This document shows, one piece after another, positions 17,381-26,476 of a stretch of 64,000 nucleotides of DNA. Position 1 is the first letter of the stretch. Every line of letters begins with the position of its first letter. A program made the position numbers and the translations under genes. The DNA comes from Vreelandella sp031769195 (GTDB taxonomy: Bacteria; Pseudomonadota; Gammaproteobacteria; Pseudomonadales; Halomonadaceae): contig NZ_JAVHNP010000002.1 in assembly GCF_031769195.1 (NCBI RefSeq), positions 620,001 through 684,000 on the forward strand, in the 5' to 3' direction. The notes beneath the pieces are model-generated. The model made no database searches. It worked only from the letters and a program-made list of their open reading frames with translations, and had not been told where the DNA came from.

Positions 17381-18552
17381 AACCACGTATGCGACGCGTC
17401 TTATTAGCCACAGGGATGGCAGCGTGGATGGCGGGCGTAAGCGCTGGGCTTTTAGGCTGCAGCAACGAAGACGCCAATACGCCCACTGAAGGCTTTGCCG
17501 GGCTAGGCGCACAGGCAGAAGGCTATGCCCAAGCCAGCGCCGCCGCGCCACTCGCGTTTCCACAAGACCACGGCCCCCACCCGGATTACCGTATTGAGTG
17601 GTGGTACCTCACCGCTAACTTAGAAGATGAGTCTGGCCAGCCGCTCGGGCTCCAATGGACGTTGTTTCGCCAAGCGCTAGTCCCCCCGAAAAAACGCCCA
17701 GACCCTGCCCCATGGGCCAGCGACCAAGTATGGATGGCGCATATGGGGCTTTCTCAAGGGGAGACTCACCTTGCGGCCGAACGCTTCGCCCGCAGCCATA
17801 GCGAGCAGCCCAAAGGGCAGGCTGGTGTGATCGCTGCTCCATTTCATGCGTGGATTGATGATTGGCTTTTTCAAAGCACTGACATGGCCAATTTCGAGCA
17901 ATTTACCCTCAGCGCCTACAGCGGTGAAGGCAACGAGCGCTTTGGCTACGCGCTCACGCTTTCAGCAGAAGGCCCGCTGGTATGGCACGGGGAGAACGGC
18001 TTTAACGCCAAAACCGTTGAAGGCCAGGGTTCTCACTACTACAGCCAGCCGTTTTTACGTATTGAAGGCAGCGTCACGCTGAATGGTCAGCAAAAAGCCG
18101 TTACCGGTAATGGCTGGCTAGACCGGGAGTGGAGCAGCCAGCTATTAACGGCAGAACAAACCGGCTGGGACTGGTTTTCGCTGCATTTGGACGACGGTCG
18201 TAAGCTGATGGCCTACCGATTGCGTGGCGGTGGCGAGAATGGCGGCGACTACCTGTTTACCCACTTATTTGACGCTGAGGGCACGACTCAACAAATGGGC
18301 ACTGACCACGTCACATTAACGCCACTCACCACCAGCCGAGTGGCCCAGCGCGATATACCCACTACTTGGCAACTAACGCTGCCCAGCGCGGGACTAGAGC
18401 TGACTATCGAAGCCCGCGACCCTAACCGCTGGATGCCCACCACCGTGCCCTACTGGGAAGGCGATGTGACGGTGCGCGACACCGCCACAAATGCAGCGCT
18501 CGGGGTGGGCTATTTAGAGATGACCGGCTATGAAGATCTCAGCGCTGAGTAG
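17377..18552 (+). CDS. AttH-like lipoprotein (lipocalin-like / carotenoid hydratase-like)
   Basis: 391 residues from ATG 17377, which overlaps the permease stop (ATGA). Signal peptide with lipobox LLGC (Cys about 28), so a lipoprotein. The body has the AttH/CrtC signatures HPDYRIEWWYLTANL (about 67-81) and GNGWLDREWSSQ (about 245-256). AttH proteins accompany AttEFG ABC transporters; a related fold is the carotenoid 1,2-hydratase, but no carotenoid genes occur here. Probably acts outside the inner membrane with the preceding ABC proteins. Confidence 0.85.
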   Translation: MKPRMRRVLLATGMAAWMAGVSAGLLGCSNEDANTPTEGFAGLGAQAEGYAQASAAAPLAFPQDHGPHPDYRIEWWYLTANLEDESGQPLGLQWTLFRQALVPPKKRPDPAPWASDQVWMAHMGLSQGETHLAAERFARSHSEQPKGQAGVIAAPFHAWIDDWLFQSTDMANFEQFTLSAYSGEGNERFGYALTLSAEGPLVWHGENGFNAKTVEGQGSHYYSQPFLRIEGSVTLNGQQKAVTGNGWLDREWSSQLLTAEQTGWDWFSLHLDDGRKLMAYRLRGGGENGGDYLFTHLFDAEGTTQQMGTDHVTLTPLTTSRVAQRDIPTTWQLTLPSAGLELTIEARDPNRWMPTTVPYWEGDVTVRDTATNAALGVGYLEMTGYEDLSAE

Positions 18553-18560
18553 CTCGCCCC

Positions 18561-20897
18561 TCAAACGGCGACCGGCTGCCAACCATCTGGCGAATAGCGC
18601 TCTAAGCCGCCTTCTCCCAGCCGGGTGAGCCATAGCCAACGGTGGTTGATTAAATCCGCGACTACCGGCTGGCGCTCAATAATTGCCTCAATGCGCTCTT
18701 TGGGCGCATCGATCACCACGGTTAAGCGCAGCGGCTCGTGATGAAGCTTCTCACCATCCCGCAACGACTGCTCCGGCAGGCCAATGCGCAGCTGAGGCGA
18801 ATTCCCCTCGATAACGCCCACATGGCCTCCCACCACCGAGTGCAGCAGCTTATTACCAGCGCCGTACAGCCCCGGCACCACGGTAGACGCGTAGTACTGA
18901 AGGTTGATCCAACTGGCCACCAGCATCGGTGCCATCATCAGCCCTTCGAGCAACTTGCCTTCCGAATCTTGCTCTGGGTGGTAGTCGTGCAAAAATGTGC
19001 GCCCATCCAGCGCTTTCCCTTGGGTGCGCGCCCGTGGCGCTAAAATAAGCGCCGCGTTATTCACTAGCCCCCACTCAGGCCGTGGTTGCGACCAGTCCGC
19101 ACCGCGCATGGCCAGGGTTTTCAAACGTTCAATGTGGTCAATGTCCTCCACCCCCAAGGCTGGCGCTCGCTCTAGACGAGTCGCCTCACCCGCCACGTGT
19201 ACCCCGCTTACAAACGCAGCCAGCGCATTTTCTAGCACTGGGGGCATCGCATCCTCACGATACACATGCACGCGGTCGGTGAGCGTGCAGTGCGTGGCGG
19301 CCAATACATAAAATGGGTTAGGTAACGCCACACCTGCCTGCTGTAACGCCTGCTGTACGTCTGGGTCGTTTAGCAGGGAAGCGGCCACTCGCGCATTCAT
19401 GCCACCGCCCTGCCCGCCGCAGGCACCGCAGGTTAGCCCGGCGTGGTGAGGGTTGTTTTCGCTTTGAGAGTCATGGCCCACCAGCACCAACAGCGATGCC
19501 GTAGGGGTTCCCAGCAGCGTCAGCAGGTTTTTCGCCAGCGCTACTTTTTCATGGCGGGCGATTGGTTCGCCGTCGTAGGTGTGAAACAGCCCGGCGGGCG
19601 CCTCGCACTGGGGCACGGTTGCCTGCTTGCGCAGGCTGTCTTTAATCAGCTTCCAGCCCCAGGCAATGCCGGTCGTCTCCACCAGGGTGAAGGTTGACAG
19701 CGGCGCGTACTTTGCGTGGCGCACGCTTTGGCGCTGGCTCTCTGTTTGATAGCGCTGAACACCCCGCTGCTGGGGCTGCAAAGAGCCCACCCGATACGTC
19801 GGTTTTAACAGCCCCGGCACCCGTGGCTGGGCGCGCTCAGGGCCAGTCGCGGCATCCGCCACCGGCATAGCGAAGAATCCCGCCACCCCTAGCGTGGCCA
19901 CGGTAGGCGCAGCCTGCTCTAAATGGCGACGAAACCGCTCAGAGCGCACATCGATACAGAACGCAGCCTGCACTTTTGGGGTGAGGCCAGGCTCAGCACT
20001 CGGAGTGGCAAGGGTGTTGGCTAACGCACGTTGGTAGCCCAGCTCATAGGCGTGCTGCCAACACCACAGCGCTTCATTGGTTGCAGAGGCAGCTTCCTGC
20101 GAAGACCACTGGGCAACCCAGTCACGTCTCTGGTTCACATCCAACTGATGAACCGCTAACCACTCCCACGCCAGCACCATGGCAGCCAGCTGAGTAATAC
20201 CAGCGACCGGCTTTTGGTGGGCGGTGTGCCAGCCAATACCTTGGCACCAAGAGGCCCAGCCGTTCACCCGCAGTAGCAGCGTATGGGACAGCACTTCAAA
20301 TGCTTCCGGGGTGAGCGCCCAATCTGCTGCGATCTCTTCAATAGCCGCCTGGGGATCATCAGGCAGCGCTTGTAACGCCTGACGCTGCGCCTTGGGCCAG
20401 CGCAAATCATGCTGTGCTGCACGCTTCCAAAAAGGATACAGCGAATCACCCATTTGGCTTGCCCAGCGCTGCTGATGGTGGTCGAAGTAGCTCGCACAGC
20501 TCTCCGCCAGCGGTTCAAACCCATCGTGCGTTACCAAAGTATCCCAGGCGCTACGCAGCGGCGTTACCGGCTTGGGCGGTGTTGCTACATAGTTCACTAG
20601 GCTTTGCTGGGTATAGGCGTAACCGCCTTGGCTAAGCGCCTGCTGCAGATCTTGCGGGGTAATACGGCCTGATTCCCAGGCGTTGCGATAAAAATCAGCG
20701 GGCATAGTCATCGGCTGCCCTGCCCGGCGGCTGAGCGCTTGGCTTACCTGCTCAATGGGCTGATGCCTCTGGCCCCACCAGGGGTTGACCGCAATCCACT
20801 GGTCTAGTGGCCACACCGGGGCAATGGCGTCGGTCGCGCGGCTCAAAGCATCGTGGTACTGCTCTAGTGATGTGTCCACGGCAACGGGCTGACTCAT
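18561..20897 (-). CDS. dabA: DabA subunit of the bicarbonate/CO2-energising pump (DUF2309)
   Basis: 778 residues from ATG 20897, AAGGAG seven bases upstream. Cytoplasmic partner of DabB. The beta-carbonic-anhydrase-like zinc site is complete: Cys314 and Asp316 in FCIDVRSERF, His475 in VGHDSQSENN and Cys490 in GLTCGACGG, with the same 15-residue His-to-Cys distance as in Halothiobacillus DabA2. Its start overlaps the dabB stop (ATGA). DabAB couples ion flow to one-way CO2 hydration, accumulating bicarbonate. Confidence 0.93.
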   Translation of the reverse strand: MSQPVAVDTSLEQYHDALSRATDAIAPVWPLDQWIAVNPWWGQRHQPIEQVSQALSRRAGQPMTMPADFYRNAWESGRITPQDLQQALSQGGYAYTQQSLVNYVATPPKPVTPLRSAWDTLVTHDGFEPLAESCASYFDHHQQRWASQMGDSLYPFWKRAAQHDLRWPKAQRQALQALPDDPQAAIEEIAADWALTPEAFEVLSHTLLLRVNGWASWCQGIGWHTAHQKPVAGITQLAAMVLAWEWLAVHQLDVNQRRDWVAQWSSQEAASATNEALWCWQHAYELGYQRALANTLATPSAEPGLTPKVQAAFCIDVRSERFRRHLEQAAPTVATLGVAGFFAMPVADAATGPERAQPRVPGLLKPTYRVGSLQPQQRGVQRYQTESQRQSVRHAKYAPLSTFTLVETTGIAWGWKLIKDSLRKQATVPQCEAPAGLFHTYDGEPIARHEKVALAKNLLTLLGTPTASLLVLVGHDSQSENNPHHAGLTCGACGGQGGGMNARVAASLLNDPDVQQALQQAGVALPNPFYVLAATHCTLTDRVHVYREDAMPPVLENALAAFVSGVHVAGEATRLERAPALGVEDIDHIERLKTLAMRGADWSQPRPEWGLVNNAALILAPRARTQGKALDGRTFLHDYHPEQDSEGKLLEGLMMAPMLVASWINLQYYASTVVPGLYGAGNKLLHSVVGGHVGVIEGNSPQLRIGLPEQSLRDGEKLHHEPLRLTVVIDAPKERIEAIIERQPVVADLINHRWLWLTRLGEGGLERYSPDGWQPVAV

Positions 20898-22504
20898 GAC
20901 CACTCTCCTTTTAAACCAGGGGCAAGCGATGAAGAACGCGACCAGGCACGAATAGGGGCTACCGCATCTACCGCACGCTGGAATGGCAGTGACAGGTAAA
21001 GCCCTTGGCTAAAGTGAACTCGCCAGCGGGCTACCCAAGCGGCCTGGGGAAATAGCGTCACGGCCCCAGCGGCCAGCACGAGGCTTGCCAGCATCAGCGC
21101 GCCCAAAAGGCCTGCCGTGAGTGTTAGGGGTGTATAAGCACTGGGCAGTGCCGGTGCCAGCACGCTATGCAGCAAGGCATACAGCGGCACTAGCGCCAGC
21201 GCCATGCCTACCAGCGCTAAACGCTTGGGTTTGGCGGTACCCACCGGCATGCCCAGCAGCGTGCTGCCCACCGCCAAGCTGAGCAGAGCCCCCAACAGCG
21301 GGTTATGACTAACCAGAGAGGGCCACATCATCAGTACCACCGCCGCGACGGCGGCCGCAGGTAGCGCGAGGGAAAGCCGCTGACGCAGCGGTGCAAGCGG
21401 CAAGCGCTCACAGCGGGCGGCGCGCACGGTACGGCCAGACGCCAAGAAAGAGTGCGCTTTATACAGGGAGTGCGCCAGCAGGTGGGCCAGCGCCAGGGTG
21501 TACGCCCCTACACCAATTTCGAACAGCATAAAGCCCATTTGTGCGCAGGTAGACCAGGCCAGGGCATGCTTAACGGACGTTTGAGTCAACATGGTCATCA
21601 CCGCAACCAGCGCGGTAAAACCACCTACGGCAATCAGCAGGTAGTGGCCCAGCGTTAGACCATCGAACACCGGGAACAAGCGCAGCCATACAAAGCCACC
21701 CAGGTTAATCACCCCCGCATGCAGCAGCGCGGAAACCGGAGTAGGAGCTTCCATCACTTTGATCAACCAACCATGCATCGGCACCTGGGCACACTTGCAC
21801 AGCGCCGCGATGGCCAGCGCCACCGAGGCGGCTTCCACCTGCCAGCCGCCAGAGGCTGCCGCAGCGGCCGCAAACAGCTCAGGTAACTGAAAGGTACCGA
21901 AACGTGCGTACAGAAGCGCAACCGCCACAACTAGCGCGGCATCGCCTATGCGGCTGACCACAAATTTTTGCCATGCCGCCCGCTGGGCTTCTACACGCTC
22001 TGGGTAGAGGGTTAGCAAGTGGTGGAGCGCCACGCTCACGCCCACCCAGGCAATCAGCATCACGACTAGGTGGTGGGTAAAGACCAGCAGCATCACGCTT
22101 GCCAGCACCACTAAACACCAGGGTAAAAACCGACGCTCGCCACGGTCGCCCTTTAGGTAACCTTCTGCAAAGCGCAGTAGCACCGTGCCTAACAAGCTGA
22201 TGAGGAGCGCCATCCACACGGCCAAGCCATCAGGATACAAGCCCAGCGGTTGAGCGGCTTCGGGCAAGCCGGTGGGTACACCCAGCGCATCCAGCACCAA
22301 CAGCCCGCCCACCGCTAGGCTTGCGACCAGCGCGCTTGCCGTTAACCAGCGGCCTATTTTCCAAGCGCGTTGGAGCGATGTGGGCGTGCTCGCCCGTGCG
22401 CTAACGCCCGCCATCACTAACAGCGATACCGGGACCAATAACCACAGCGCTAGTAGTGATAGCACCGATATAGATAGCACCGTTATGTCGACGAAATTTG
22501 GCAT
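20894..22504 (-). CDS. dabB: DabB, NuoL-like proton-conducting subunit
   Basis: 536 residues, about 14 membrane helices. Antiporter-type motifs of complex I subunit L relatives are visible, for example KCAQVPMHGWLIKVMEAPTP (about 240) and SALLHAGVINLGGF, plus Lys in VKHALAWSTCAQMGF. In DabAB the protein carries the cation flow that drives DabA. It is first in the dabB-dabA operon, divergent from a LysR gene 131 bases away. Confidence 0.92.
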   Translation of the reverse strand: MPNFVDITVLSISVLSLLALWLLVPVSLLVMAGVSARASTPTSLQRAWKIGRWLTASALVASLAVGGLLVLDALGVPTGLPEAAQPLGLYPDGLAVWMALLISLLGTVLLRFAEGYLKGDRGERRFLPWCLVVLASVMLLVFTHHLVVMLIAWVGVSVALHHLLTLYPERVEAQRAAWQKFVVSRIGDAALVVAVALLYARFGTFQLPELFAAAAAASGGWQVEAASVALAIAALCKCAQVPMHGWLIKVMEAPTPVSALLHAGVINLGGFVWLRLFPVFDGLTLGHYLLIAVGGFTALVAVMTMLTQTSVKHALAWSTCAQMGFMLFEIGVGAYTLALAHLLAHSLYKAHSFLASGRTVRAARCERLPLAPLRQRLSLALPAAAVAAVVLMMWPSLVSHNPLLGALLSLAVGSTLLGMPVGTAKPKRLALVGMALALVPLYALLHSVLAPALPSAYTPLTLTAGLLGALMLASLVLAAGAVTLFPQAAWVARWRVHFSQGLYLSLPFQRAVDAVAPIRAWSRSSSLAPGLKGEWS

Positions 22505-22532
22505 AGCCTTTACCCCCTTAGTCGTATGCCAA

Positions 22533-22602
22533 AAACTATGCCCAGCTCGTCACCATATAAAAAATAGTTTATTTTTGATAAATCGTTCTTTAAAACAGAA
22601 CG
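22533..22602. promoter_or_regulatory. candidate LysR operators between dabB and the LysR gene
   Basis: Two inverted repeats sit in the 131-base divergent region: AAACTAT / ATAGTTT (22533-22539 with 22564-22570) and CGTTCT-N7-AGAACG (22584-22589 with 22597-22602). The second fits the T-N11-A rule for LysR-type regulators. Likely control of dabBA and of the regulator itself. Confidence 0.55.
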
Positions 22603-22635
22603 AATAGCCAACACGCCGCCTGAGGCACGTCTGCC

Positions 22636-23523
22636 ATGAAGCTCAACTACCATCATCTGTACTATTTTTGGCAAGTGGCGAAATCGGGCCACCTGACCCG
22701 CACGGCAGAAGCGCTGCACGTGTCACAGTCGTCGCTTTCCCAGCAAATTCGTCAGTTAGAAGAGCGCTTGGGCCAAGCGCTGTTTATTCGCGAAGGGCGG
22801 CAACTGCACCTTTCCGAAGCGGGCAGGCTAGCGTTTGATTACGCAGAGACCATTTTCACCCAAGGCGAAGAGCTGAGTGCGCTGTTTGCTGAAGGCGGCC
22901 ACGCCCACCGCGAAGTGGTGCGGGTAGGAGCGGTAGCCACGCTATCGCGCAACTTTCAGGAGGGGTTTGTGCGGCCCTTACTGGGCCGAGACGACCTGGA
23001 TTTGATTCTGCAAAGCGGTGGTATGGATGACCTACTAAGGCGGCTGTCTGCCCACAAGTTAGATGTAGTGCTCTCGAACCAGCCCGTGCGCGGTGATAGC
23101 GAACATCCCTGGCGCTCCCAGCGGTTAGCGCGCCAGCCGGTGAGCTTAATAGCATCGCCCAACCTCTCGCCGCCCCCCACTTTCCCCAAAGGCTTAAGCG
23201 GCCACGCGTTTATTTTGCCCGGGGTTGAAAACGCCACGCGCCACGCCTTTGACCAGCTATGCAGCCACTATCGGCTAACACCCAAGATTGCCGCCGAAGT
23301 CGACGACATGGCAATGATGCGCCTACTGGCACGGGACACGCAGCACATTGCCGTTATGCCCCCCGTGGTGGTACGCGACGAGCTGCACAACGGCACGCTA
23401 AAAGATTACGGAGCGCTGCCCGGCGTATGGGAAGAATTCTACGCCATTACCATTCAACGCCGGTTTGAATCCCCCAGCCTAAAAGCGCTGCTCACACGCT
23501 CGGGGGAATCGCTGCTGGATTAG
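22636..23523 (+). CDS. LysR-family regulator, NhaR-like, divergent from dabBA
   Basis: 295 residues. The N-terminal winged helix (about 5-64) reads NYHHLYYFWQVAKSGHLTRT and SQSSLSQQIRQLEERLG, close to NhaR. The ligand domain spans about 90-290. Its divergent position next to dabBA argues that it senses the inorganic-carbon or ionic state and controls the pump. NhaR itself responds to Na+, so ion sensing is possible in a halophile. Confidence 0.85.
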   Translation: MKLNYHHLYYFWQVAKSGHLTRTAEALHVSQSSLSQQIRQLEERLGQALFIREGRQLHLSEAGRLAFDYAETIFTQGEELSALFAEGGHAHREVVRVGAVATLSRNFQEGFVRPLLGRDDLDLILQSGGMDDLLRRLSAHKLDVVLSNQPVRGDSEHPWRSQRLARQPVSLIASPNLSPPPTFPKGLSGHAFILPGVENATRHAFDQLCSHYRLTPKIAAEVDDMAMMRLLARDTQHIAVMPPVVVRDELHNGTLKDYGALPGVWEEFYAITIQRRFESPSLKALLTRSGESLLD

Positions 23524-23539
23524 CGCGTGGGCAAGCGCT

Positions 23540-24628
23540 CTACTTCGCCAACAAGCCCGCCACGCCCCGCTCGGCGGCTTCAATGGCACCGGCTAAATAT
23601 CCGGCATACTGCTCGCCCCATTCGCTGCCAATGCCGGTTAAGCAAAGCTGCCAAGGCCCATCGGCAGCGCGAACAGGCGGTGCTACCCCATGATGCTCGC
23701 TAGGCTGTTGATCGGCGTGGGTAGCGGTGAACGGCTCCTGCGCCCAATCTTTAATCACATCCCGCGTTGGGTTAGCCGCCTCAGGGCCAAACAACCTGGC
23801 GAGCTGAGCGCGGCAGTGCTGGCGCAGGGCTTCATCGCCCACCTGCGCCCGTGCGCTGGCAGGTAAGCTAAAAAAGCCAAACAGCGCTGCGTGGCCATCT
23901 GGGTGGGACGCATCATGAATTTCACCCAGCGGGCCAATCAAACTGCGCGCCTCTCCCGAAAGCTGCTCATCTCGCCAAAAAGGCGTGTCATACATCGCCA
24001 CGTATTTGCCGTGGGGAGCCATCCAGGTAGCGGTATTGGCCCACTGGTGAGTAAGGCGTTCTGGCAGCGGCGGTGAATACGTGATCGCCTGCGCCGCCAA
24101 CCGAGGTGGCACCGCCAGCAACACGTGCTGTGCGGTAAAACGCTGCCCGCTCGCGCACGCCAGCACCACGCTGGCATTGGCGTTGAGCGTCATCGCCTGA
24201 ACCACCTGCCCGGTGTGAAATCGCGAAGGCTCAACACGCTGGCGCAACGCATCTATCAATGCCTGCATGCCGCCTTGCAGCCGCATCGAAGGCGGCTGAT
24301 TCGCAAAGCCCTGCATACGCACAGGCGGCATCTGGTGAGAGCGCTCCACCACCATATCGCCGGTTTCATGCTGAGCAAACGACGCAAGCCCCAGCGACTC
24401 CACCAGCGCCCCCAGCGCGTGCTGAAACCCCGGCCAGAACCACGAAGGGCCCAAATCAAATGCTTCAGAAGCACGTGCCTCATCAGGCACCAGCGACGCA
24501 ATACGCCCACCCACCCGCTCCCGCGCTTCCAGCACCACGTAATCGGTGATGCCCCGCTGTTCCAACAAATAAGCGGCATACAGCCCCGCCAAACCAGCGC
24601 CCACGATGGCGATGCGTGTTGTGTGCAT
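23540..24628 (-). CDS. flavin monoamine oxidase-family protein
   Basis: 362 residues. FAD Rossmann motif IAIVGAGLAGLYAAYLL (about 6-22), then VLEARERVGGRI (about 32-43), and the C-terminal FAD block CLTGIGSEWGEQYAGYLAGA (about 329-348). Members oxidise primary or secondary amines, or other C-H donors. Somewhat shorter than plant/animal amine oxidases. Substrate unknown; not evidently linked to neighbours. Confidence 0.83.
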   Translation of the reverse strand: MHTTRIAIVGAGLAGLYAAYLLEQRGITDYVVLEARERVGGRIASLVPDEARASEAFDLGPSWFWPGFQHALGALVESLGLASFAQHETGDMVVERSHQMPPVRMQGFANQPPSMRLQGGMQALIDALRQRVEPSRFHTGQVVQAMTLNANASVVLACASGQRFTAQHVLLAVPPRLAAQAITYSPPLPERLTHQWANTATWMAPHGKYVAMYDTPFWRDEQLSGEARSLIGPLGEIHDASHPDGHAALFGFFSLPASARAQVGDEALRQHCRAQLARLFGPEAANPTRDVIKDWAQEPFTATHADQQPSEHHGVAPPVRAADGPWQLCLTGIGSEWGEQYAGYLAGAIEAAERGVAGLLAK

Positions 24629-24749
24629 GAAGAGGTCTCGGTGGTGGGTTAGGGTTGGGAGGATAGCTTATTAGGTGAGGTTTGGGGCTTGACCTTGTTA
24701 GGGGTATTGACCTGTACTTGCACGAAATTACCGCACATTAGGGGCTGTT

Positions 24750-25052
24750 ATGGAAACCATCAGTACCAACAAATTCAGAAACAATCTGGAAAGCGTTGTA
24801 GAGCAAGTGGCTAGTAGGCATGAGCCGATCAAGGTAACACAACGAGCCGGAGCGGCTTTTGTTGTGATAAGTGCCGACGACTGGGAGCAAGGACAGGAAA
24901 CGCTTCACGTTCTCCAAAGCAAACATCTCATGCAGCAGATTGCCGACTCCCTTGAAACCCATACGCGTGGCAAAGACTATCAACCGACTGTCGAGCAACT
25001 AGTGTTAAAAAACGATAAAGTAACTTCAGACTCTAAATCCAGGTGCTACTGA
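24750..25052 (+). CDS. Phd/YefM-family antitoxin, no toxin beside it
   Basis: 100 residues; METISTNKFRNNLESVVEQV is the Phd/YefM opening that forms the DNA-binding dimer, and FVVISADDWEQ (about 39-48) ends the core fold. The C-terminal part (about 55-100) should bind the toxin and is somewhat longer than usual. A TTGACC box lies at 24707-24712. No YoeB, Doc or other toxin frame follows within the next 150 bases, so it looks like an orphan. Confidence 0.78.
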   Translation: METISTNKFRNNLESVVEQVASRHEPIKVTQRAGAAFVVISADDWEQGQETLHVLQSKHLMQQIADSLETHTRGKDYQPTVEQLVLKNDKVTSDSKSRCY

Positions 25053-25204
25053 AGATGGGGTGACGTCGAAGCGATGCGCGAAAAGGGAAGACGCATTACA
25101 CAAGGCCTTGTGCAAATTACTCAAGGAAATGCTGCAATCTTTTCGCTATTGGTGGTCACAGTGTTCAGTTTTAATGCCACCACCATCTGCCGTCCAGAAT
25201 GCGT

Positions 25205-26068
25205 TCAAATTGATGGTTTTTTTAAGCGTGCCTCATTCTGACACTTTCTCAGAAATTTCCGCGCGGCTTTTCTATCAAATCCATACCGAGGAATCCCAGA
25301 AAAAACCATACCAGCACCCGCATTGGGTACTGGATCACCTATTGCTAAACCTACCGGACAATTAGTCGTCGAAATACCACTAAAAAAACTTGAGTTATTT
25401 GAGCAAAAGAGAAAATCCGCACCAATAAGTAACTCTATCCCGTTGAATAATATTCTTCCTTTAACCATACGAATTGTATGAGGTGGTTCAAAAACCAATT
25501 GAAGTAAAATTTTTCTCTGGCCTTGTCGGAAAGTCAGCTTTTGGCCTATCCATTCTATATCCCATTGTTCTGTCCTATATATCAACTCGCTGTCTACAAT
25601 TTGTAAAACAGGAACATTGAATTCATCAAACGCTATGAACTGTAGTAATAACTTACCATCTTCTACGCGAAAACCAACAATAGCCAAACCATCTACAACT
25701 AACGGAGCAAAGAAAGAATTTTCAGGGAGGTCATTAAACTGAAAAACACTATTTGCTAAAACAAGCTGGACATTCTTACCTGAGTAATGCAGCAAGTGAT
25801 TTTTTGATACTCCAGCCTTGAGATTGAACGGATTTTTATTTGCCTCAATCACATTTTCTTTTGGTAACAAACCATTGGTCTTTTCTCCATGATGCAGCCT
25901 GCACAGGAGTGTAATTTCACTTGCAACATGCCTTTTCACCTCGGCCCATTCGAGCATATGCTCATATTCGTATAATGGCATTCCACATATTACACAGCCA
26001 AAGCCACAGCGTTTTCGCACTTCTCTTTTAATTTCAGGAGGTATTGGTGGTCTTTGTACCTTAGTCAT
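25205..26068 (-). CDS. HNH endonuclease with an unknown C-terminal domain
   Basis: 287 residues. The nuclease module is at residues 15-70: zinc Cys pair Cys25/Cys28, EH (36-37), Cys56, His59-His60 and Asn65, matching the HNH beta-beta-alpha-metal core. Residues about 75-287 are rich in beta-type hydrophobic stretches and match no family I recognise. The gene is strikingly AT-rich compared with both sides, with GAGGAAAG before the ATG and a TATATAAC -10-like box. Probably horizontally acquired; possibly defence- or mobile-element related. Confidence 0.75.
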   Translation of the reverse strand: MTKVQRPPIPPEIKREVRKRCGFGCVICGMPLYEYEHMLEWAEVKRHVASEITLLCRLHHGEKTNGLLPKENVIEANKNPFNLKAGVSKNHLLHYSGKNVQLVLANSVFQFNDLPENSFFAPLVVDGLAIVGFRVEDGKLLLQFIAFDEFNVPVLQIVDSELIYRTEQWDIEWIGQKLTFRQGQRKILLQLVFEPPHTIRMVKGRILFNGIELLIGADFLFCSNNSSFFSGISTTNCPVGLAIGDPVPNAGAGMVFSGIPRYGFDRKAARKFLRKCQNEARLKKPSI

Positions 26069-26377
26069 AACTTTCCTCGCTGAGCAGTTGTTATATAAAA
26101 CGCTGTGATAAAAATGAGCGCACCAGAAACCTAACTTATTGCAATTTAAAAATTAATTACCAGCACAACACCAATCACCGTGACATCAATATTTGCTTAG
26201 AATAACCGCAAAAAATCGCAAGCAAACAAAGCCCACAAGCTTCACCATCCTTAACCAACACTAGCGAAGTCAGCGGCCTCTGTCACGCTTACCGTGCAAT
26301 CCAATGGGCGAACGCACACTGCATGCATTCATCCTCTGCGCTAAGGACTGGCTGCAAGAAGGCATAGAACAAAAAAG
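26069..26377. other. AT-rich intergenic region without a gene
   Basis: Holds the HNH promoter region at its left end. The rest shows no supported gene; a 50-residue open frame starting at 26304 runs through the terminator to the right and has no ribosome site. Composition shifts from AT-rich to the average of the chromosome near 26,260. Confidence 0.5.
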
Positions 26378-26404
26378 AAAAAGCCCTTTCGTGAAAGGAC
26401 TTTT
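26378..26404 (-). terminator. intrinsic terminator of the BKACE gene
   Basis: On the minus strand AAAAGTCCTTT, loop CACG, AAAGGGCTTTTT with one mismatched pair, followed by T-rich sequence. It lies 73 bases after the BKACE stop. Confidence 0.75.
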
Positions 26405-26411
26405 CGAGATA
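26378..26411. repeat. left copy of a 34-36 base direct repeat (att-like)
   Basis: Shares AAAAAGCCC at its left end and CTTTTCGAGATA at its right end with 42735-42770, the sequence just after the tRNA-Ser 3' end; the middle is a diverged hairpin loop. Same orientation as the right copy. The two copies bracket the catabolic block. Confidence 0.5.
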
Positions 26412-26476
26412 GACAAAACCGGCACACTACTCTTCCTGCCACTGTTGTGTCTCTAAAGCAGCACCCACTCATAGCC

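Noticed and set aside
25060..25365. 101-residue open frame after the antitoxin, possible toxin
   Set aside because: No toxin-family resemblance, and it overlaps the end of the HNH gene; probably random.
26304..26456. 50-residue plus-strand frame
   Set aside because: No ribosome site and it reads through the BKACE terminator.
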